Origin: Bacteroidaceae bacterium
Lineage (GTDB): Bacteria > Bacteroidota > Bacteroidia > Bacteroidales > Bacteroidaceae
Assembly: GCA_017507105.1 (NCBI GenBank)
Contig: JAFWBM010000003.1
Coordinates: 1 to 64,000, forward strand
Direction: 5' to 3'
DNA: 64,000 bases
In this document: positions 35,697 to 44,786 of the stretch, piece by piece
How the letters are laid out: each line of letters opens with the position of its first letter
Numbering within the stretch: position 1 is the first letter of the stretch
Notes under the pieces: model-generated
Database searches by the model: none
Told to the model about the DNA's origin: nothing
What the model saw: the letters and a program-made list of their open reading frames with translations, nothing else
Translations under genes and position numbers: made by a program

Positions 35697-36992
35697 ATGA
35701 TGATGAAATTATCAAACCATATAATTGTAATAATTGCACTACTCTTTCTCGTTGCATGCGGTGAGGACAGAACACATGAGTATCTTGAGTTGACTGAAGA
35801 TAACCAGTGGATATATTCGAAGATGAAAGAAAACTACATGTGGAGCGATTCTATTGTGCGTCCGCAAGCAAAGGAGTTCTTTTCGAATAACAGTGCTTTT
35901 TACAAGAAACTGTTGATGAAATATGACCACACATCATACTTCAGTGATTCGGCTCTAATGACAAGCTATGGTATGAGTTTTGCTGTAATGCGCGACCCTA
36001 TAGGAATTAAACCTAGCAACACATATGCTCTTGTATTGTTTGTCGAGCCGGGATCTCCTGCAGATGATGCAGGCATTGAACGTGGCATGTGGATTGACGC
36101 AGTTAATGGAAACAGTATCACAACATCGAAATATAGTATGTTGGAGCGTGGTAATGCAAGCACTATATATACCAGCAGGATTGATATTGATGACGAAGGC
36201 AATTATTTATGGCAAAAAGCAGACTCTTTTGAGATTGCGGCATCACGTAACCTTGAGTCAACGTCGTTATATATGGATACCGTATATAATATACAGGACA
36301 GGAACATTGGGTATATTGTATGCAATCGTTTTTCAGAAGGAACAACAAAAGAGAAACTTGCTGATGTTTTGTCACGTTATAGTTCGTCGAGTGTTAAGGA
36401 TATCATAATAGACCTTAGATACAATAGCGGAGGTTCATTAAAGGAGGCTGTAGAGTGTGCTGCGCTGTTTCTTCCTTCATCATTTGCCGGTAAAGTTGTA
36501 TGCAATGTAGAGAAAGGCTCGGGCGAGATTACCAGTTATTGTTTTGAGCATGAGGCGCAAAAATTTAATGCCAGAGAGATTAGTATAATAACGACATCTG
36601 CAACACAGGGAGCTGCCGAGGTTTTTGCGATTGCCCTTCAAAGAACATTGGGTAGTAGTATAGTCAATATATTTGGGATGCCGACAGCAGGAGCAAACAT
36701 GGTTACAGAGAAATTCGATTCACCATACGGTTTTAGCATCAATCCGGTTACTGCACAGATATATACAGAGGAGAATATACTCATTACCTCCGATGAGCTT
36801 CTTATACATAACAGTATAAATGAACTAGAAAATATACATTCTTGTCGTCCGTTGGGTAACAGACAGGAGTATATTCTATATAATACCATATATTATATGC
36901 TCAATGGTTCGTTGCCTATCCCTGATGATGAAAACAATAAGGAGAGCAATACCATAAGATATATTCCAAGAGACAAAGCTTATATATTATAA
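35697..36992 (+). CDS. S41-fold PDZ lipoprotein lacking the catalytic dyad
   Basis: A 431-residue lipoprotein (lipobox LVAC, C21) with a C-terminal-processing-peptidase architecture: an N-terminal helical part, a PDZ-like segment (about 100-150, with VEPGSPADDAGIERGMWIDAVNG) and an S41 domain from about 200. In active S41 enzymes the Ser lies in a TASASE-type motif and the Lys in a GKG-type loop. Here these read TQGAAE (303-308) and GANM (332-335), so neither residue is present. It may bind peptides rather than cut them. The start follows from the promoter and the lipoprotein signal. Confidence 0.75.
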   Translation: MMMKLSNHIIVIIALLFLVACGEDRTHEYLELTEDNQWIYSKMKENYMWSDSIVRPQAKEFFSNNSAFYKKLLMKYDHTSYFSDSALMTSYGMSFAVMRDPIGIKPSNTYALVLFVEPGSPADDAGIERGMWIDAVNGNSITTSKYSMLERGNASTIYTSRIDIDDEGNYLWQKADSFEIAASRNLESTSLYMDTVYNIQDRNIGYIVCNRFSEGTTKEKLADVLSRYSSSSVKDIIIDLRYNSGGSLKEAVECAALFLPSSFAGKVVCNVEKGSGEITSYCFEHEAQKFNAREISIITTSATQGAAEVFAIALQRTLGSSIVNIFGMPTAGANMVTEKFDSPYGFSINPVTAQIYTEENILITSDELLIHNSINELENIHSCRPLGNRQEYILYNTIYYMLNGSLPIPDDENNKESNTIRYIPRDKAYIL

Positions 36993-37016
36993 TTATTTAT
37001 ATAACTGAGACTTTCG

Positions 37017-37047
37017 AGCCTGCATATTCATTAAGGATGTGCAGGCT
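37017..37047 (+). terminator. Terminator after the S41-fold lipoprotein gene
   Basis: AGCCTGCA (37017-37024) pairs with TGCAGGCT (37040-37047), followed by a T-rich stretch. Confidence 0.65.
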
Positions 37048-37139
37048 TGTTTATTTTATAACTTTTTTTATATATTTCTATAAAACCTGTTGCGCAAGAG
37101 TTGTGTTATTATTCCAAACAACCATAAAAGATTAATGGA

Positions 37140-37631
37140 ATGAAGAAACTTGTATTACTTGCAACATTTGCTGCAACAATGTTTACAGCATGTAACTCGT
37201 GCGGAGGAGAACAACAGCCTGTACTTGTAATTGAGACGGAGACTGACAGTCTGTATATGGTAAACGATTCTACCATAGGAGACCTACAGACGTTTGTATT
37301 CGAAGGTCTGATGCCTATGGATGGAGGAAAAGCCGGAAATACACAGCTGACAATAGAGTCTGTAAGCCTTAATGATGATGGTACATATACCATAACAACA
37401 ACCTATATGGATGAAAATATGCAGCCAAAGAAGATGAATGATAGTGGTGAAACGGTTGTGCTTATAGGAATGCCTAATGATAGTACTGCTGTAATCTATG
37501 AACTGGTATCATACGGAAACAATCAAAAGATGCATATGCTGATGAATAGTGATACAACACTTACAAGACTAGACAGCAAGATGCAACCCATATCAAAGAA
37601 CCGTTCACATCGTCTTGTGCACAAAAAGTAA
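37140..37631 (+). CDS. NlpE-like small lipoprotein
   Basis: A 163-residue lipoprotein (signal peptide, lipobox FTAC with C18) whose body resembles the N-terminal domain of NlpE, an outer-membrane lipoprotein linked to envelope stress and copper in Enterobacteria: FEGLMPMDGG, then a strand reading TIESVSLNDDGTYTITTTYM. The Cys-x-x-Cys metal motif of NlpE is not kept at that position. It is the first of three small envelope genes on the plus strand (gaps of 41 and 46 nt). The NlpE assignment is tentative. Confidence 0.65.
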   Translation: MKKLVLLATFAATMFTACNSCGGEQQPVLVIETETDSLYMVNDSTIGDLQTFVFEGLMPMDGGKAGNTQLTIESVSLNDDGTYTITTTYMDENMQPKKMNDSGETVVLIGMPNDSTAVIYELVSYGNNQKMHMLMNSDTTLTRLDSKMQPISKNRSHRLVHKK

Positions 37632-37672
37632 CCAGAGAGAATAACTATATTAACAATGTAAAAAGTACACCT

Positions 37673-38299
37673 ATGAAAAAATGTGCATTTTCAGTTTTTA
37701 TTATGGTGCTTTTATTGGGTTTTGTCGCTTGCGAGAAAGACCCAGACACCGACAAGTTGGATAATGACTATCTTGTCTATACCAATTATGACAAAGGTAC
37801 CGACTTTGCAACATTGCAAACGTGTCATGTAATAGACAGTATTCTCATTATCAGCAACAAGGAGAAACCTGAATACTGGAACGATAAAAACTCCAAGGCT
37901 GTGGTAGAAGAGTACAAAGATAATCTTGTAAAGTATGGTTATACCATAGCAGAGAGTAGCGAACAGGCCGATGCCGTTTTGCAGCTTAGTTATGTGAGCA
38001 ACACCTACTATTTTAATGACTATAGTAATGGTCCTTGGTGGAACAGCTACCCCGGATATTGGAATTGGGGAGGTTGGGGATGGTACTACCCTTTCTCGTT
38101 CTTCTATAGCTACTCTACAGGTTCCATTATTGCAGAATTAGTGAGCACTACTCCATCTGCCATTTCAAACAATAAACTGACTGTTGTATGGAACTCTTAT
38201 ATCTGCGGTTTGTTGAATGGCAATTCGTTAAGCATGTCGAGAACAGTAAATGCTATAAAACAGGCATTCACACAGTCGCCATACCTTATAGTAAAGTAG
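37673..38299 (+). CDS. DUF4136 lipoprotein
   Basis: A 208-residue lipoprotein (lipobox with Cys near residue 20, FVACEKD) with a DUF4136-like fold: YDKGTDFATLQTCHV, then a C-terminal VVWNSYICGLLNG block. The middle is rich in Trp, Tyr and Gly (about 120-145). DUF4136 proteins are common Bacteroidota and proteobacterial envelope lipoproteins of unknown role. It lies between the NlpE-like gene and an outer-membrane barrel gene, probably in one transcript. Confidence 0.75.
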   Translation: MKKCAFSVFIMVLLLGFVACEKDPDTDKLDNDYLVYTNYDKGTDFATLQTCHVIDSILIISNKEKPEYWNDKNSKAVVEEYKDNLVKYGYTIAESSEQADAVLQLSYVSNTYYFNDYSNGPWWNSYPGYWNWGGWGWYYPFSFFYSYSTGSIIAELVSTTPSAISNNKLTVVWNSYICGLLNGNSLSMSRTVNAIKQAFTQSPYLIVK

Positions 38300-38345
38300 T
38301 ATTGTAAGTAATCTAAAGATGTTTAACCAATAAAGTTTTGTCAAT

Positions 38346-38966
38346 ATGAAAACAGTAAGGAACTTTATATGTGCGGTTATGATATTTGCCGCAATGGGAT
38401 TACCTACCGAAAGTAAGGCTCAAGTCTCCCTTGACAGCTATTTCACTATAGATTGGCAGTTCAATATACCATTGAACAACAACTTCTCGAACGGAGCAAG
38501 CGGTTGGGGTATGAACTTTGAGGGTGGCTATTATATTACACCCGACTTAGCAGTAGGTGGCTTTCTGAACTTCCATACCAATAACGAATACTTCTCGCGC
38601 CGAACAATAAAACTTAACGAGACATTGTCGATGAATAGCGACCAACAACACCAAATGTTTACGTTACCTTTCGGCGCCCTTGTAAAGTATCGTTTTCAGG
38701 AAGCTGATTTTCAACCATATGCATCCATGAAACTTGGTGCATGCTATGCACAATTCAGCAATTATTATTATATATTTATGAGCGACCAGAATAGTTGGGG
38801 GTTCTATATGTCCCCTGAGATTGGATTCAACTACTATCCCTGGCCCAATGGTGTAGGTTTCCATATGGCTCTATTTTATAGCTTTGCTACAAACAAATGC
38901 GACCTTATGAGCTATGACCAGAGTATATTGAACTGTATAGGTTTCAGGGTGGGACTTGCTTTTTAA
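38346..38966 (+). CDS. Small outer-membrane beta-barrel protein
   Basis: A 206-residue protein with a signal peptide (cut after SKAQ near residue 27) and alternating amphipathic strands, many with aromatic ends (GWGMNFEGGYYITPDLAVGG), and a C-terminal strand ending in Phe (FRVGLAF), as in eight-stranded outer-membrane barrels. It ends the three-gene cluster and is followed by a strong terminator. The fold is inferred; no specific function can be given. Confidence 0.7.
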   Translation: MKTVRNFICAVMIFAAMGLPTESKAQVSLDSYFTIDWQFNIPLNNNFSNGASGWGMNFEGGYYITPDLAVGGFLNFHTNNEYFSRRTIKLNETLSMNSDQQHQMFTLPFGALVKYRFQEADFQPYASMKLGACYAQFSNYYYIFMSDQNSWGFYMSPEIGFNYYPWPNGVGFHMALFYSFATNKCDLMSYDQSILNCIGFRVGLAF

Positions 38967-38973
38967 GTATATT

Positions 38974-39024
38974 ATAAAACAGAGAGGGGCTGATTAAAAA
39001 CTATTCAGCCCCTCTCTGTTTTAT
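38974..39024. terminator. Bidirectional terminator hairpin
   Basis: A perfect 20-bp inverted repeat (38974-38993 with 39005-39024) with an 11-nt loop separates the barrel gene from the convergent TonB-like gene. Confidence 0.85.
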
Positions 39025-39041
39025 AGTAATGTATTTTAGAA

Positions 39042-39428
39042 TCAAAAATTAACGGGTACCAACATAGATGTTCGTACAGCTTTACCTTTTTTCTTACCCG
39101 GTTCCCATTTTGGCATTGATTTGATAAGCCTTATAGCCTCTTCGTTACATTCGTTACTAAGCCCTCTTTTTACTTTGAATTCGCTTGTTGAGCCATCTTT
39201 CTCAATAACAAAAGCTACTATTACCCTACCATGAACATTATTGGCTTTGGCCACTTCGGGATATTTAAGGTTATCCTTAAGATATTTAAGCATTTCAGCC
39301 TGTCCACCGGGATATTTTGCATGTTCATCAACTAAAGAATAGATATTGTTATCACCACCATCTGATTGGGAATAGGCATTAAGTGAAACGAATGCCATAA
39401 AGAATACAAACAAGAATATCTTTCTCAT
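39042..39428 (-). CDS. Small secreted TonB C-terminal-domain protein
   Basis: A 128-residue protein with a cleavable-looking signal peptide (ends NAYSQ near residue 21) followed directly by a TonB C-terminal-like domain: YPGGQAEMLKYLKDNLKYPEVAK, GRVIVAFVIEKDGS and MPKWEPGKKKGKAV. Canonical TonB has a membrane anchor and a long proline-rich linker, both absent here. It may be a free periplasmic domain that competes or cooperates at TonB-dependent receptors. It is a single gene with its own promoter. Confidence 0.8.
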   Translation of the reverse strand: MRKIFLFVFFMAFVSLNAYSQSDGGDNNIYSLVDEHAKYPGGQAEMLKYLKDNLKYPEVAKANNVHGRVIVAFVIEKDGSTSEFKVKRGLSNECNEEAIRLIKSMPKWEPGKKKGKAVRTSMLVPVNF

Positions 39429-39456
39429 AACTTTATAAGTTTAGGGGTTAATATTG

Positions 39457-39488
39457 CAAATGTTATAATATTTTTTCAAAAATCCAAA
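39457..39488 (-). promoter_or_regulatory. Probable promoter of the TonB-like gene
   Basis: On the minus strand TTTG (39488-39485), a 19-nt spacer and TAACATTTG (39465-39457), close to the consensus with one extra base in the -7 element. Confidence 0.5.
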
Positions 39489-39615
39489 CATATACAATGA
39501 TTTTTCTATTCTTAAATGTATAATACTTTTGTAATCATGAAGATTAAAAGGTTATTTTCTTCTATATTTTTATTGACAAATATTCTCTACACACTATTCT
39601 GAAAATAGATTTAAT

Positions 39616-39664
39616 ATAATTCGATGTCATGAATCTTTTTTTATTATTCATGACATCGAATTAT
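39616..39664 (-). terminator. Terminator hairpin after the GH20 gene
   Basis: A perfect 19-bp inverted repeat (39616-39634 with 39646-39664) around a T-rich 11-nt loop, 44 nt past the GH20 stop. Confidence 0.75.
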
Positions 39665-39708
39665 TTACCCTCAATATTATCTTTACATGGGATATTTATA
39701 CTGCATTA

Positions 39709-41772
39709 TTAGTTTATTACTATCTCGTCGGTGAAGAGCCATGCTCCTGCCCGATCGTTTTTTGTGGCGTGAACACGGATGAATCTAGCTTTGCCATTAC
39801 ATACAACAGAATATTGTTTGAACATTATTTTGGGAATCTCGTTCGGAATATCTCCCCATACTGTTCCTGCAAGTGTATAATGTTCTCCATCTTCGGATAT
39901 ATATACATCCATCTTTTTAGGAACATGTACCCATGCTCCTGCCGAGTGCATAAATGATGCACCTACATATTTTATAGGTTGTACAGAGCCTATATCTATT
40001 GTTACATCTACATCATTCATTGTACCTTGCCAACGTTTGTCTAGGTAGGTCCATCCACCTAATAATCCGTCGGTAAGAGTTACATCTCCGTTTGCTTCAT
40101 ATTTAGAATGATATGGTTGATTGTAGTTGACTTTACACCCTTTACCGGCATGTTCTATAGGCTTTAGCCCCTCTTTACGTTCTCCAAATTCATTTGCAAG
40201 ATCGAATGTGGTATATCCCTGTGCCTGTAGTAGAGAACAAAGTCTTAATGATCGTTTTTTGAAACTCTCATAATCCTTATTTTCGGGCTTGCTCCAACCG
40301 GTTTCTGCAATGGCAAATGCTCGTGGGTAATACATATATTCGGCATGGCTGTCCTCGGTAACATACTCGCTCCAAAGGTTGCCTTGCAAACCAAGTAGAT
40401 GTTTTGCCTCCTCTGGGCTTATACCCTGCTCCAAGGGATCGTACAGATATACTTTCTTCAATGGTGTATAACCTCCAATAGAAACTGGTTCTTTAAACGG
40501 TGCATCCTGTGTAAAATCGAGGTAACATGTCTCACCGGGTGTCATTATCACATCGTGTCCTGCTTTCATCGCTTTTATACCACCCTCGGTACCACGCCAC
40601 GACATAACAGTTGCATTGGGCGCAAGTCCTCCTTCCAAAATCTCATCCCAACCGATGATTCTACGTCCTTTATTGTTTACAAATTTTTCAATACGATGTA
40701 TAAGATAACTTTGAAGTTCATCTACATCCTTGAGTCCCTCGTCTTGCATACGTTTCTTGCAATGAGGACAGTTTCTCCAGCCCTCTTTCACGGCCTCGTC
40801 TCCACCTATATGGATATACTTCGAAGGAAAAAGCTCTATTACCTCTGTCAGAACATTCTCCAAGAAAGTAAATGTCTCTTCCTTACCTATGCAATAATCC
40901 GAATTTTTGTATGGCTCGCCACTGCACGAGAGTTCGGGATATGCAGCCAGCACCTCTTCGCTATGTCCCGGCATCTCTATGTCGGGAATAACTGTTATAT
41001 GTCTTGCCTCGGCATATTCCAGAATCTCTTTTATATCCTCTTTTGTGTAATATCCACCATATGCTGTAGGGCAATTGCTCTCGCAGTATCTTGTGTCATC
41101 GGCCCAATCCATCCACGACCTATATGGTCTCCATGCTGCATACTCAGTTAGTCTCGGGTAACGCTCTATCTCTATTCTCCAGCCGGCACCGTTTGTCATG
41201 TGTAAATGCATCTTGTTCAGTTTCATGAGTGCCATAGCGTCCATCTGTTTCATAAGAAACTCTTTTGTGCGGAAATGTCTTGAGACATCGAATAAAAGGC
41301 CACGATATGTAAAACGTGGAGTATCGCTTACCGAGCAACACTGGAACTCTCTTTTTAAACCTCCCTCACTCATCTGCAAAATGGTTTGTATTGCATAGAA
41401 TGCACCGGCTTCATCGTTTGCTTCTATACTTATACGCTTAGGGGTTATGTTCAGTCTATAGGCCTCGTGATTATTATCTTTCTCCTTTTTATTGCTGATT
41501 TCTATTAGGATATTTGCATTGCGAGCTTTGTCGGCTTGTTGTAGCACCAAAGATGAACTTTTAAGGTATTCATTCAACTTGCAATCCTTTATTCCTTTAA
41601 TGTAGAATGTTGCACCACTCTTAGGTAGTTTATATATACCTTTTGTAATCTCAATGTTTCCAGGAATAGGAATAACACTATAAGGCGAACCGACAGATGG
41701 CTGAATGCCATCTGTCGCGTATAAAGTCACAACAAATATTGTTGCGATTATAGAACTTATAAACTTTCTCAT
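39709..41772 (-). CDS. Beta-N-acetylhexosaminidase (GH20)
   Basis: A 687-residue exported exo-hexosaminidase that releases terminal GlcNAc or GalNAc. It has a signal peptide, an N-terminal GH20b-type domain (about 30-150), a catalytic barrel from about 153, and the catalytic D325-E326 in HIGGDEAVKEGW. The last 130 residues form a discoidin-like module. It starts 6 nt after the GH84 gene on the same strand, a pairing that fits host glycan use. A terminator follows. Confidence 0.93.
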   Translation of the reverse strand: MRKFISSIIATIFVVTLYATDGIQPSVGSPYSVIPIPGNIEITKGIYKLPKSGATFYIKGIKDCKLNEYLKSSSLVLQQADKARNANILIEISNKKEKDNNHEAYRLNITPKRISIEANDEAGAFYAIQTILQMSEGGLKREFQCCSVSDTPRFTYRGLLFDVSRHFRTKEFLMKQMDAMALMKLNKMHLHMTNGAGWRIEIERYPRLTEYAAWRPYRSWMDWADDTRYCESNCPTAYGGYYTKEDIKEILEYAEARHITVIPDIEMPGHSEEVLAAYPELSCSGEPYKNSDYCIGKEETFTFLENVLTEVIELFPSKYIHIGGDEAVKEGWRNCPHCKKRMQDEGLKDVDELQSYLIHRIEKFVNNKGRRIIGWDEILEGGLAPNATVMSWRGTEGGIKAMKAGHDVIMTPGETCYLDFTQDAPFKEPVSIGGYTPLKKVYLYDPLEQGISPEEAKHLLGLQGNLWSEYVTEDSHAEYMYYPRAFAIAETGWSKPENKDYESFKKRSLRLCSLLQAQGYTTFDLANEFGERKEGLKPIEHAGKGCKVNYNQPYHSKYEANGDVTLTDGLLGGWTYLDKRWQGTMNDVDVTIDIGSVQPIKYVGASFMHSAGAWVHVPKKMDVYISEDGEHYTLAGTVWGDIPNEIPKIMFKQYSVVCNGKARFIRVHATKNDRAGAWLFTDEIVIN

Positions 41773-41778
41773 TATAGT

Positions 41779-44355
41779 TTATTTCTCTGCTTTCTCGGTG
41801 ATAATCTCGTAAATTTCCGCTGCACCTTCTATCTTAACCTTAACAACTTTCTTAGCATCGGCTATTTCAATTTTAGAGAAAGGTTTGTCGAGCAGAGTCT
41901 CTGCCACTAATTTGCCTTTCTTGTCCCATTGTGTACATTTTACAGGAACCTGTAGTTTATTCATAAGCAGTGTATATCCTGTTGTTCCTTCTGTCACCTC
42001 CATTGTCATATCGATGCTCTCGCTCTTGTAAGATGTGCCAAGGTTACTATCGAACGCATAAATGGTCTCTTTGGGCTCTTTTGTGTCTAATGCAAAACCG
42101 ATGTTATCAACACACAAGGGATTAACATCGAACGAACGGACTGCTGCAAAATTGACACGTTTTGAATCCAATCTTCTAATACGCACATAGCGTGCCTTAA
42201 CAGGGTCTCCCTCCCAATTTATGACATACTGCTTTTGCATATCATCTATCATAGGAGTCCAGTCCTTGCCATTTGCTGAGTACTCGAGTACGGCATGATC
42301 GAAATAGTCTACATCATCAACAGAGTTACGTCCCTGCAGTATGGATACCTTATGGACATCACGTACACATCTCAAATCTACGCCAATCCAGTCACCGGCC
42401 TTCTGTGCCATACCGGATGTATAGAATGTAGTGCTATCGTTATCGAACATCAGTTTTGTGAGAATGGTCTTGGCTGTGCTGAAAGAACCAATACCCTTGT
42501 AATCCTTAGGAACGTCACCTATTAGTTTTTTCAAGAAACCATGTGCCATGTCATCGGTGATATTTTCGTAGAACGGTTGCAGTTTCATTGTACCCGACTT
42601 ATGTGCATTGTAGTTATCCATATCCTCTTTGCTCATCAGGTTCTCAATGAATTTCTCCCAGAAGAGAGCATCGTCACTCTGACTACGATATATGCGAGCG
42701 AGTTCTATTGCACGATAACCTCTTGTACCTAACTTACCGAATTCTGTAAGCCAAGGACGCAACTCCTTAATTAGAATATGGTTATCGCATCCTTTCTCCA
42801 TTGTAGCAGGCACGCTCTCTATCTTCTTGAACTCATTTTCTAATGCTTGTGCCTTTTTATCATCCCAATTTGCTAGTGAGAATGTTTCGGTTTCCCATGA
42901 CTCATCACGACGATAACCATTCTCGGTATCAGCAGAGTGTATTGCAAATGTACGATATGCATCACTTACTTGTGGAGCAAGCTCAACCAAACCTCTCTCC
43001 CAACTATCAATAGCATTATACGATTCCATGTTCCAGCAATAATCGGCTACACTGTACAAAGCAAGTTTAGATGCCTCGCCATGCTCCATTGGGTTGCTTA
43101 TGACACCACACACATCGTTACTTGTAAGCGATGTATCCAAACCATATACAGGACCCTGCATCAAGATGTGACGGACATAGTCTGTTACAGGATAGTTCCA
43201 CCAATAGTATGCGGGGCGCTTGATGCGGCTGTTAATGAATTCGAGTGTAGAGGGTGTAAGGTCGCTGCATACAACATCACCGGTCCAGAACACCTTTATA
43301 TCTTTATAAAGTGTACGACCATATATTGCAAGTGCACCGTCCTCGCCGGGTGCTGCCCATAGCTTGGAGTAATCGGTAGGACATACTGTCAAAGGAGATA
43401 CATCGCCCTTTGCCTTGACAAAATCGTCAGTAAGACGATTTAGCAGTTCGGTCTGCTTCAAGGGGTTTGTACCATCGCCCTCAATATCGTCGAAGAATAC
43501 TGCGAAGTGGCGTACACCAAGGTCGTACATCAGATTGAATTTATTTACAAGATTCTGATAATCCTCTTCGTTCCATTTGATATCCTTTCCGGGGTGGATT
43601 GCCCAAACAAAGTCTACTCGGTTGCGGCGGCTTGCCTCAATAAGGTCCTTGATGTTCTGTGCCTCTTTCTCGGGGTAAGGCTCACGCCAATAGGGAGAGC
43701 TGTGATAAGGGTCATCTTTAGGACCATATAGGTAACTGTTCATCTTGAACTTACCATAGAAGTCAATAAGCGATGTACGCACCTCATGAGACCAAGGAGC
43801 GCCATAGAAACCTTCGACAACACCACGATTAGGCATATCTGGATAGTCGTTTATCTGTGCATAAGGTAGTACTCCCGGGTTAACTTTGTTGTTTAGCAAC
43901 TGTTTTAATGTCTCAATGCCATAAAAAGCACCTCTTTCATCATAACCTATAATAGTGATACCCTTCTTATCTATATTCAATAAGTAGGCACCTGATACCT
44001 CTTTGACACCGTTTTTCTTTGCGATTTTTGTTCCAAAATCAATAGTTAGTTTGGAACCTTTCTTTACCTGTTTGATAAAAGATAGTTCTTCGGTAAACTT
44101 CTTCTGCTTATCTTTTATAACTAATCCATCTGCAACCTGCAAGGTATTATCCCAATTATATGTAAACACTTGCGGAGTAGGATTGATAACTATGCCTTTA
44201 TGGTCCAGTTTTTGACCGGGAACAGGCAGTACGTCTTGTACTTCGGAACGTTGAGATGCTAGGTCGAATCCATCATCTTGTGCTTGTGTGTTTCCAAGTG
44301 CAAAGATTGACAGCGCACCTGCAAAAAGCAATTTTCTGTAGCTTAATATACTCAT
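41779..44355 (-). CDS. GH84 beta-N-acetylglucosaminidase
   Basis: An 858-residue exported enzyme of the O-GlcNAcase/hyaluronidase family, with signal peptide (cut after NTQAQ near residue 26), a GH20b-like N-terminal domain, the catalytic barrel starting at NRGVVEGFYGAPWS (176-189) and the catalytic pair D289-D290 in FFDDIEGDG. A helical region and a discoidin-like module (about 640-750) follow. Length and order match the Bacteroides GH84 enzymes that remove GlcNAc from glycoproteins. It heads a two-gene unit with GH20. Confidence 0.93.
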   Translation of the reverse strand: MSILSYRKLLFAGALSIFALGNTQAQDDGFDLASQRSEVQDVLPVPGQKLDHKGIVINPTPQVFTYNWDNTLQVADGLVIKDKQKKFTEELSFIKQVKKGSKLTIDFGTKIAKKNGVKEVSGAYLLNIDKKGITIIGYDERGAFYGIETLKQLLNNKVNPGVLPYAQINDYPDMPNRGVVEGFYGAPWSHEVRTSLIDFYGKFKMNSYLYGPKDDPYHSSPYWREPYPEKEAQNIKDLIEASRRNRVDFVWAIHPGKDIKWNEEDYQNLVNKFNLMYDLGVRHFAVFFDDIEGDGTNPLKQTELLNRLTDDFVKAKGDVSPLTVCPTDYSKLWAAPGEDGALAIYGRTLYKDIKVFWTGDVVCSDLTPSTLEFINSRIKRPAYYWWNYPVTDYVRHILMQGPVYGLDTSLTSNDVCGVISNPMEHGEASKLALYSVADYCWNMESYNAIDSWERGLVELAPQVSDAYRTFAIHSADTENGYRRDESWETETFSLANWDDKKAQALENEFKKIESVPATMEKGCDNHILIKELRPWLTEFGKLGTRGYRAIELARIYRSQSDDALFWEKFIENLMSKEDMDNYNAHKSGTMKLQPFYENITDDMAHGFLKKLIGDVPKDYKGIGSFSTAKTILTKLMFDNDSTTFYTSGMAQKAGDWIGVDLRCVRDVHKVSILQGRNSVDDVDYFDHAVLEYSANGKDWTPMIDDMQKQYVINWEGDPVKARYVRIRRLDSKRVNFAAVRSFDVNPLCVDNIGFALDTKEPKETIYAFDSNLGTSYKSESIDMTMEVTEGTTGYTLLMNKLQVPVKCTQWDKKGKLVAETLLDKPFSKIEIADAKKVVKVKIEGAAEIYEIITEKAEK

Positions 44356-44786
44356 ATTTATAAATTTAGTGTGTTGTTAATTCTCTCTCTTATATAATAT
44401 ATTCGTACAGAATATATAAATTACATTGAATGATATCCCCGATATATAGCAACATACAAGCAAGAAATGTAAAATAGATTTAATATTTCTTACAGCGGAT
44501 GTAGACTATGTTCGCAAATTATCGCAAATATAGTGAAAATAAAATAAAGGGATGGTAATGTCTATTAAAATATGAATTTAAAAGTAATAATTTGCATCAC
44601 AACAAATTATTTTAAAACCGGGCAACAGAAAGTGAGATGGAATAAGGTGGTGAGATAAATAAAGTCTAATGAATTGAATAATATTTGTGTAATGCTTATC
44701 TATTTACAGACAATAATAAATCACAAAATAGAGTAAATATTGTTCTGTTTTTTCGTATCTTAGCAAAATGTAAACAGATATAGATT
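44356..44786. other. Divergent intergenic region upstream of GH84
   Basis: AT-rich and without a gene. It contains the sequence related to the 1-146 repeats at 44443-44505 in the GH84 direction, and TATCTTAG at 44756-44763 as a possible -7 element for the threonine aldolase gene, though no TTTG is placed correctly. Confidence 0.5.
44443..44505 (-). promoter_or_regulatory. Diverged copy of the 1-146 repeat upstream of GH84
   Basis: Read on the minus strand, the block CTACATCCGCTGTAAGAAAT, then ATTAAA, then a TTTACATTTCTTGCTTGTA segment, then GTTGCTAT, follows the order of the 61-bp unit at 1-61. It lies about 90 nt before the GH84 start, as the tandem units lie before the symporter gene. Confidence 0.5.
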
